This document shows positions 61,770 to 64,000 of a DNA stretch of 64,000 nt, piece after piece. This DNA comes from JAFASC01 sp034669505. Lineage in GTDB: Bacteria; Pseudomonadota; Alphaproteobacteria; Rhizobiales; Beijerinckiaceae. Within the stretch, counting starts at the first letter, position 1; the number at the start of each line of letters is the position of its first letter. The stretch spans positions 47,747 through 111,746 of the forward strand of contig JAXDNJ010000086.1 in NCBI GenBank assembly GCA_034669505.1, in the 5' to 3' direction. A program made the translations under genes and the position numbers. The notes beneath the pieces were generated by a model. The model did not search any database. It was not told the DNA's origin and saw only the letters and a program-made list of their open reading frames with translations.

Positions 61770-63194
61770 GTGGTTGCAGCTGCAGCAGGGTCGCGCAAAG
61801 CGCATTTCATCGGCATCGCCGGCATTGGTATGGCGGCAACCGCCCTGCTGCTCCGCGAGCAAGGCTGGTCGGTCACCGGCTCGGATGAAGGATTTTACCC
61901 CCCAGCGAGCGAAATCCTGCCGCGCGCGGGGATCAGCGTGGCGTCGCCCCACGCGGCGGGAAACATCCCACCTGATGCGGACGCAATCGTCATCGGCAAG
62001 CACGCCAAGCTGACGCAGGAAAATCCCGAAGTCGCCGCCGCCTTCGCCAGCGGCAAACCTATCCTCTCCTTCCCCGATGTGCTTGCTGAGGTTATTAGGC
62101 GCCGCGACCGCATCGTCGTGGCGGGGAGCTACGGCAAGTCGACCAGCGCGAGTCTGCTTGCCTGGGCGCTCGTCCATGCCGGCAGGCACCCCGGCTATTT
62201 CCTCGGCGCGGTGCCGAAGAACATGCCCTCAAATGCCGCGCTCGGCGCGGACGCGCCCTTCATCCTCGAAGGCGACGAATATCCCTCCAGCAATACCGAT
62301 CCACGCGCGAAATTTTTGCACTACGGGCCGGGGTCGCTCTTGCTGACCTCTGCGGTGCACGATCACGTCAACGTCTTCCCGACGCACGCGGATTATCTCG
62401 CACCGTTCAAGCAGCTCGTCGCAAATCTTCCCGCCAATGGTCTGCTTGTCGCCTGCGCCGATGAACCTCACGCGATGGCGCTCGCGCGCGCCGCGCCTTG
62501 CCGCGTCATCGCGTATGCGCTGTCGGATGCGAACGCCACCTATCGCGCACAAAATGTCGTGTACGGCGAGGAGAGCACATTCGATCTCGTCGGCCCCGGC
62601 ATTCGCCAGCCGATGAAAACGATGCAGCTCGGCGCTCACAACATCCAGAACATGATCGGTGCTGCCGCTTTGCTGCTCGAGAAAGGCTTGGCGAGACCGC
62701 GCGAAATCGCCGCCGCTTTCGCATCCTACCAAGGCATCATCCGGCGCCTGGACAAGCTCACCAGCAGCTCATCCATCCCGGTCTATGAAGGCTTCGGCTC
62801 ATCACGCGAAAAGTCGCGCGCCGCAATAGACGCCATACGCTTGCACTTTCCCAATAAGCGCCTCGTCATCGTGTTCGAGCCGCACACATTCAGCTGGCGC
62901 AGCCGCGATACGCTCTTTTGGTACGACAGCGTGTTCGACGGCGCCGCGGAGGTTTTCGTCTACCAGCCGCCGAGTCACGGCGCCGCCTCGCACGATCAGG
63001 TCTCGCAGGACGAGATCGTCGAACGCATCGCTGAGACCGGCCTGCCGGCGATAAAACTCGGCGCCGACAAAGCCGGCGATGTGGCGAGCATCATTGCCCA
63101 TCTACACCCCGATGACGTGGTGCTGGTGCTCACCACCGGCGACCTCGGCGGCATGATTCCGATGCTCGTCGAAAAGCTCGATTCCGCTGCTTGA
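61770..63194 (+). CDS. Divergent Mur ligase family protein (Mpl/MurC-like)
   Basis: 474 residues from GTG 61770, which has GGAGAGGA upstream. The N-terminal Rossmann part is clear (FIGIAGIGMAATALLLREQGWSVTGSD). The ATP P-loop is VAGSYGKSTSAS instead of the usual GTHGKT. The acidic EADEYD becomes EGDEYP. GAHNIQNMIGA matches the GEHN region. The DDFAHHP motif of the third domain is missing; the place reads YEGFGSSREKSR. Overall order fits Mpl, the murein tripeptide ligase of cell-wall recycling, but several conserved positions differ, so the substrate is uncertain. It is followed 19 bp later by a DUF488 gene. Confidence 0.8.
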   Translation: MVAAAAGSRKAHFIGIAGIGMAATALLLREQGWSVTGSDEGFYPPASEILPRAGISVASPHAAGNIPPDADAIVIGKHAKLTQENPEVAAAFASGKPILSFPDVLAEVIRRRDRIVVAGSYGKSTSASLLAWALVHAGRHPGYFLGAVPKNMPSNAALGADAPFILEGDEYPSSNTDPRAKFLHYGPGSLLLTSAVHDHVNVFPTHADYLAPFKQLVANLPANGLLVACADEPHAMALARAAPCRVIAYALSDANATYRAQNVVYGEESTFDLVGPGIRQPMKTMQLGAHNIQNMIGAAALLLEKGLARPREIAAAFASYQGIIRRLDKLTSSSSIPVYEGFGSSREKSRAAIDAIRLHFPNKRLVIVFEPHTFSWRSRDTLFWYDSVFDGAAEVFVYQPPSHGAASHDQVSQDEIVERIAETGLPAIKLGADKAGDVASIIAHLHPDDVVLVLTTGDLGGMIPMLVEKLDSAA

Positions 63195-63213
63195 GGAGAC
63201 GCGGGAAGCGAAG

Positions 63214-63576
63214 ATGGCCGGCTCCTTCCAGATCAAGCGCATCTACGCGCCGGCCGCTGATCATGACGGCTTTCGCGTGCTCGTCGATCGCCTGTGGCCG
63301 CGCGGCGTGAAGCGCGAGGGCGCGAGGATCGACCTCTGGGCGAAGGACGTGGCGCCGAGCGATGCACTCAGGCGCGAATTCCACGGCCATCCCGAGCGCT
63401 GGGATAAGTTCGTCGCGGCTTACCGCAAGGAACTCGCACGCGAACCGGCGGCATCCGCTGCCCGCGATCTCCTGGCCCGCCGGCGGCACGGCCGCGTCAC
63501 CCTGCTCTACGCGGCCCGCGACGAGGCCCACAACAACGCCGTCGCGCTGAAAGGCTGGCTGGACGAGCAGGCCTAA
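63214..63576 (+). CDS. DUF488 family protein
   Basis: 120 residues with the YeaO-type pattern: IKRIYAPAADHDGFRVLVDRLWPRGVKREGARIDLWAKDVAPS near the start, FHGHPERWDKFVAAYRKEL in the middle and RVTLLYAARDEAHNNAVALKGWL at the end. The biochemical role is not known. It probably forms an operon with the Mur ligase homologue. Confidence 0.88.
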   Translation: MAGSFQIKRIYAPAADHDGFRVLVDRLWPRGVKREGARIDLWAKDVAPSDALRREFHGHPERWDKFVAAYRKELAREPAASAARDLLARRRHGRVTLLYAARDEAHNNAVALKGWLDEQA

Positions 63577-63661
63577 AGCGCGGGTTCGACTTAAGCCTAG
63601 CCGCGAAACCAAAATACGAAGGCTGCGTTTGCAGGCCGCGGTAACAGACGGAGACGCTAAG

Positions 63662-63844
63662 ATGAAGAAAACGTGAGTGAGTCTCGCCAGCTTACTGGCG
63701 TTCGGCGCGCTCTCGATGGTTCCGGCTTCCGCCGAGAAGACCGTAATCATCAAGAAAGGTGGCCACCATCACGGCATGATGATGCATCACCATCATCACG
63801 GCGGGAAGAAGATCATCATCAAGCGCGGCCACGGCCATATGTGA
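63662..63844 (+). pseudogene. His-rich small secreted protein, early in-frame TGA
   Basis: The frame from ATG 63662 reads MKKT, then TGA at 63674-63676, then VSLASLLAFGALSMVPASAEKTVIIKK and a His/Met/Gly-rich end (HHHGMMMHHHHHGG ... RGHGHM). MKKT plus the following segment would make a textbook signal peptide. The mature part would be a 37-residue metal-binding type peptide. GTG at 63677 right after the TGA could start a shorter protein but without the positive N-terminus. A GGAGACGC site precedes the ATG and a strong terminator follows, so the unit looks functional or recently broken. Confidence 0.55.
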
Positions 63845-63865
63845 GCTGCCTACGGTTGCCTTGTG

Positions 63866-63893
63866 AACCCCGGTCGCAACGGCCGGGGTTTTT
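63866..63893 (+). terminator. Terminator after the His-rich gene
   Basis: An 8-bp stem (AACCCCGG and complement) with a 9-base loop is followed by five T. It lies 22 bp after the stop at 63844. Confidence 0.85.
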
Positions 63894-63938
63894 CTTTGCC
63901 GGATTGCACACGCCGCGCGCCGGCCCGACACTTCGGGC

Positions 63939-64000
63939 ATGATTGAATCCCTCGTCATCCTCCTCTTCTGCCAGCTCCTCGGCGAGGCGCTGGTGCACGC
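63939..64000 (+). CDS. Possible CidA/LrgA family membrane protein (5' end only)
   Basis: The last 62 bases open with ATG and read IESLVILLFCQLLGEALVHA, a hydrophobic start resembling CidA/LrgA holin-like proteins (a first helix with CQLLGE). The frame runs off the right edge, so this rests on 20 residues only. Confidence 0.5.
   Translation, partial: MIESLVILLFCQLLGEALVH

Noticed and set aside
1..64000. CRISPR arrays, insertion sequences and prophage genes
   Set aside because: No regularly spaced repeats, transposase motifs or phage structural genes were seen; VapD resembles Cas2 in fold only.

Overview
The window reads as a chromosomal segment of an alphaproteobacterium, most likely of the order Hyphomicrobiales (Rhizobiales). 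Supporting signs are the tatABC-serS-surE-pcm-nlpD cluster, an alphaproteobacterial LexA box (GTTC-N7-GTTC) in front of ssb, paired Irr/ICE-like boxes in front of a SUF operon, an RNase E with a C-terminal GWW motif, an NDUFA12 homologue, and DUF2155 and DUF1127 proteins. DNA is GC-rich and densely coding. I see no prophage, insertion sequence, rRNA, convincing tRNA or CRISPR array. The genus cannot be named from the sequence alone.

Layout. 1-13.8 kb: a glycosyltransferase cut by the left edge, parE, a small membrane-anchored protein, an RhlE-type helicase, ssb, a hypothetical protein, dctA, uvrA, a 51-residue DUF1127 protein, trmFO and an outer-membrane beta-barrel protein. 13.9-18.7 kb (minus strand): yajC-secD-[DUF5397-vapD]-secF-Mth938 protein-phytoene synthase-like protein. 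A toxin-antitoxin-like pair sits inside the sec operon, and the last two genes are homologues of mitochondrial complex I assembly factors. 18.8-27.5 kb: a DUF815 ATPase, an EamA transporter, then tatA-tatB-tatC-serS-surE-pcm-nlpD. 27.6-34.7 kb (minus strand): SUF iron-sulfur assembly operon (cysteine desulfurase, sufB, sufC, sufD, sufS, sufT, VOC protein). Its sufB frame is interrupted by one in-frame TAG. 34.8-43 kb: a hydrolase, anmK, tyrS, a 56-residue membrane protein, a GlcG/HbpS protein, a very large AsmA-like protein and a Bcp peroxiredoxin. 43-50 kb: an M23 peptidase, prfB with a programmed frameshift, PBP1a and a periplasmic amidase. 50-64 kb: rne, an aminotransferase remnant, an M48 peptidase, a DsbA-like protein, aroQ-accB-accC, a ferritin-like protein, aat, DUF2155, OsmC, NDUFA12, a divergent Mur ligase, DUF488, a His-rich small protein with an early TGA, and the start of a CidA/LrgA-like gene.

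Common themes are envelope building and recycling (PBP1a, amidase, two LytM proteins, AnmK, Mur ligase homologue), protein export (Sec and Tat), genome maintenance (ParE, UvrA, SSB), iron-sulfur and complex I biogenesis, and fatty-acid synthesis initiation. The items most worth a second look are the amber codon in sufB, the VapD pair inside the sec operon, the divergent Mur ligase at 61.8 kb, the SerRS insertion and the ICE-like boxes before the SUF operon.
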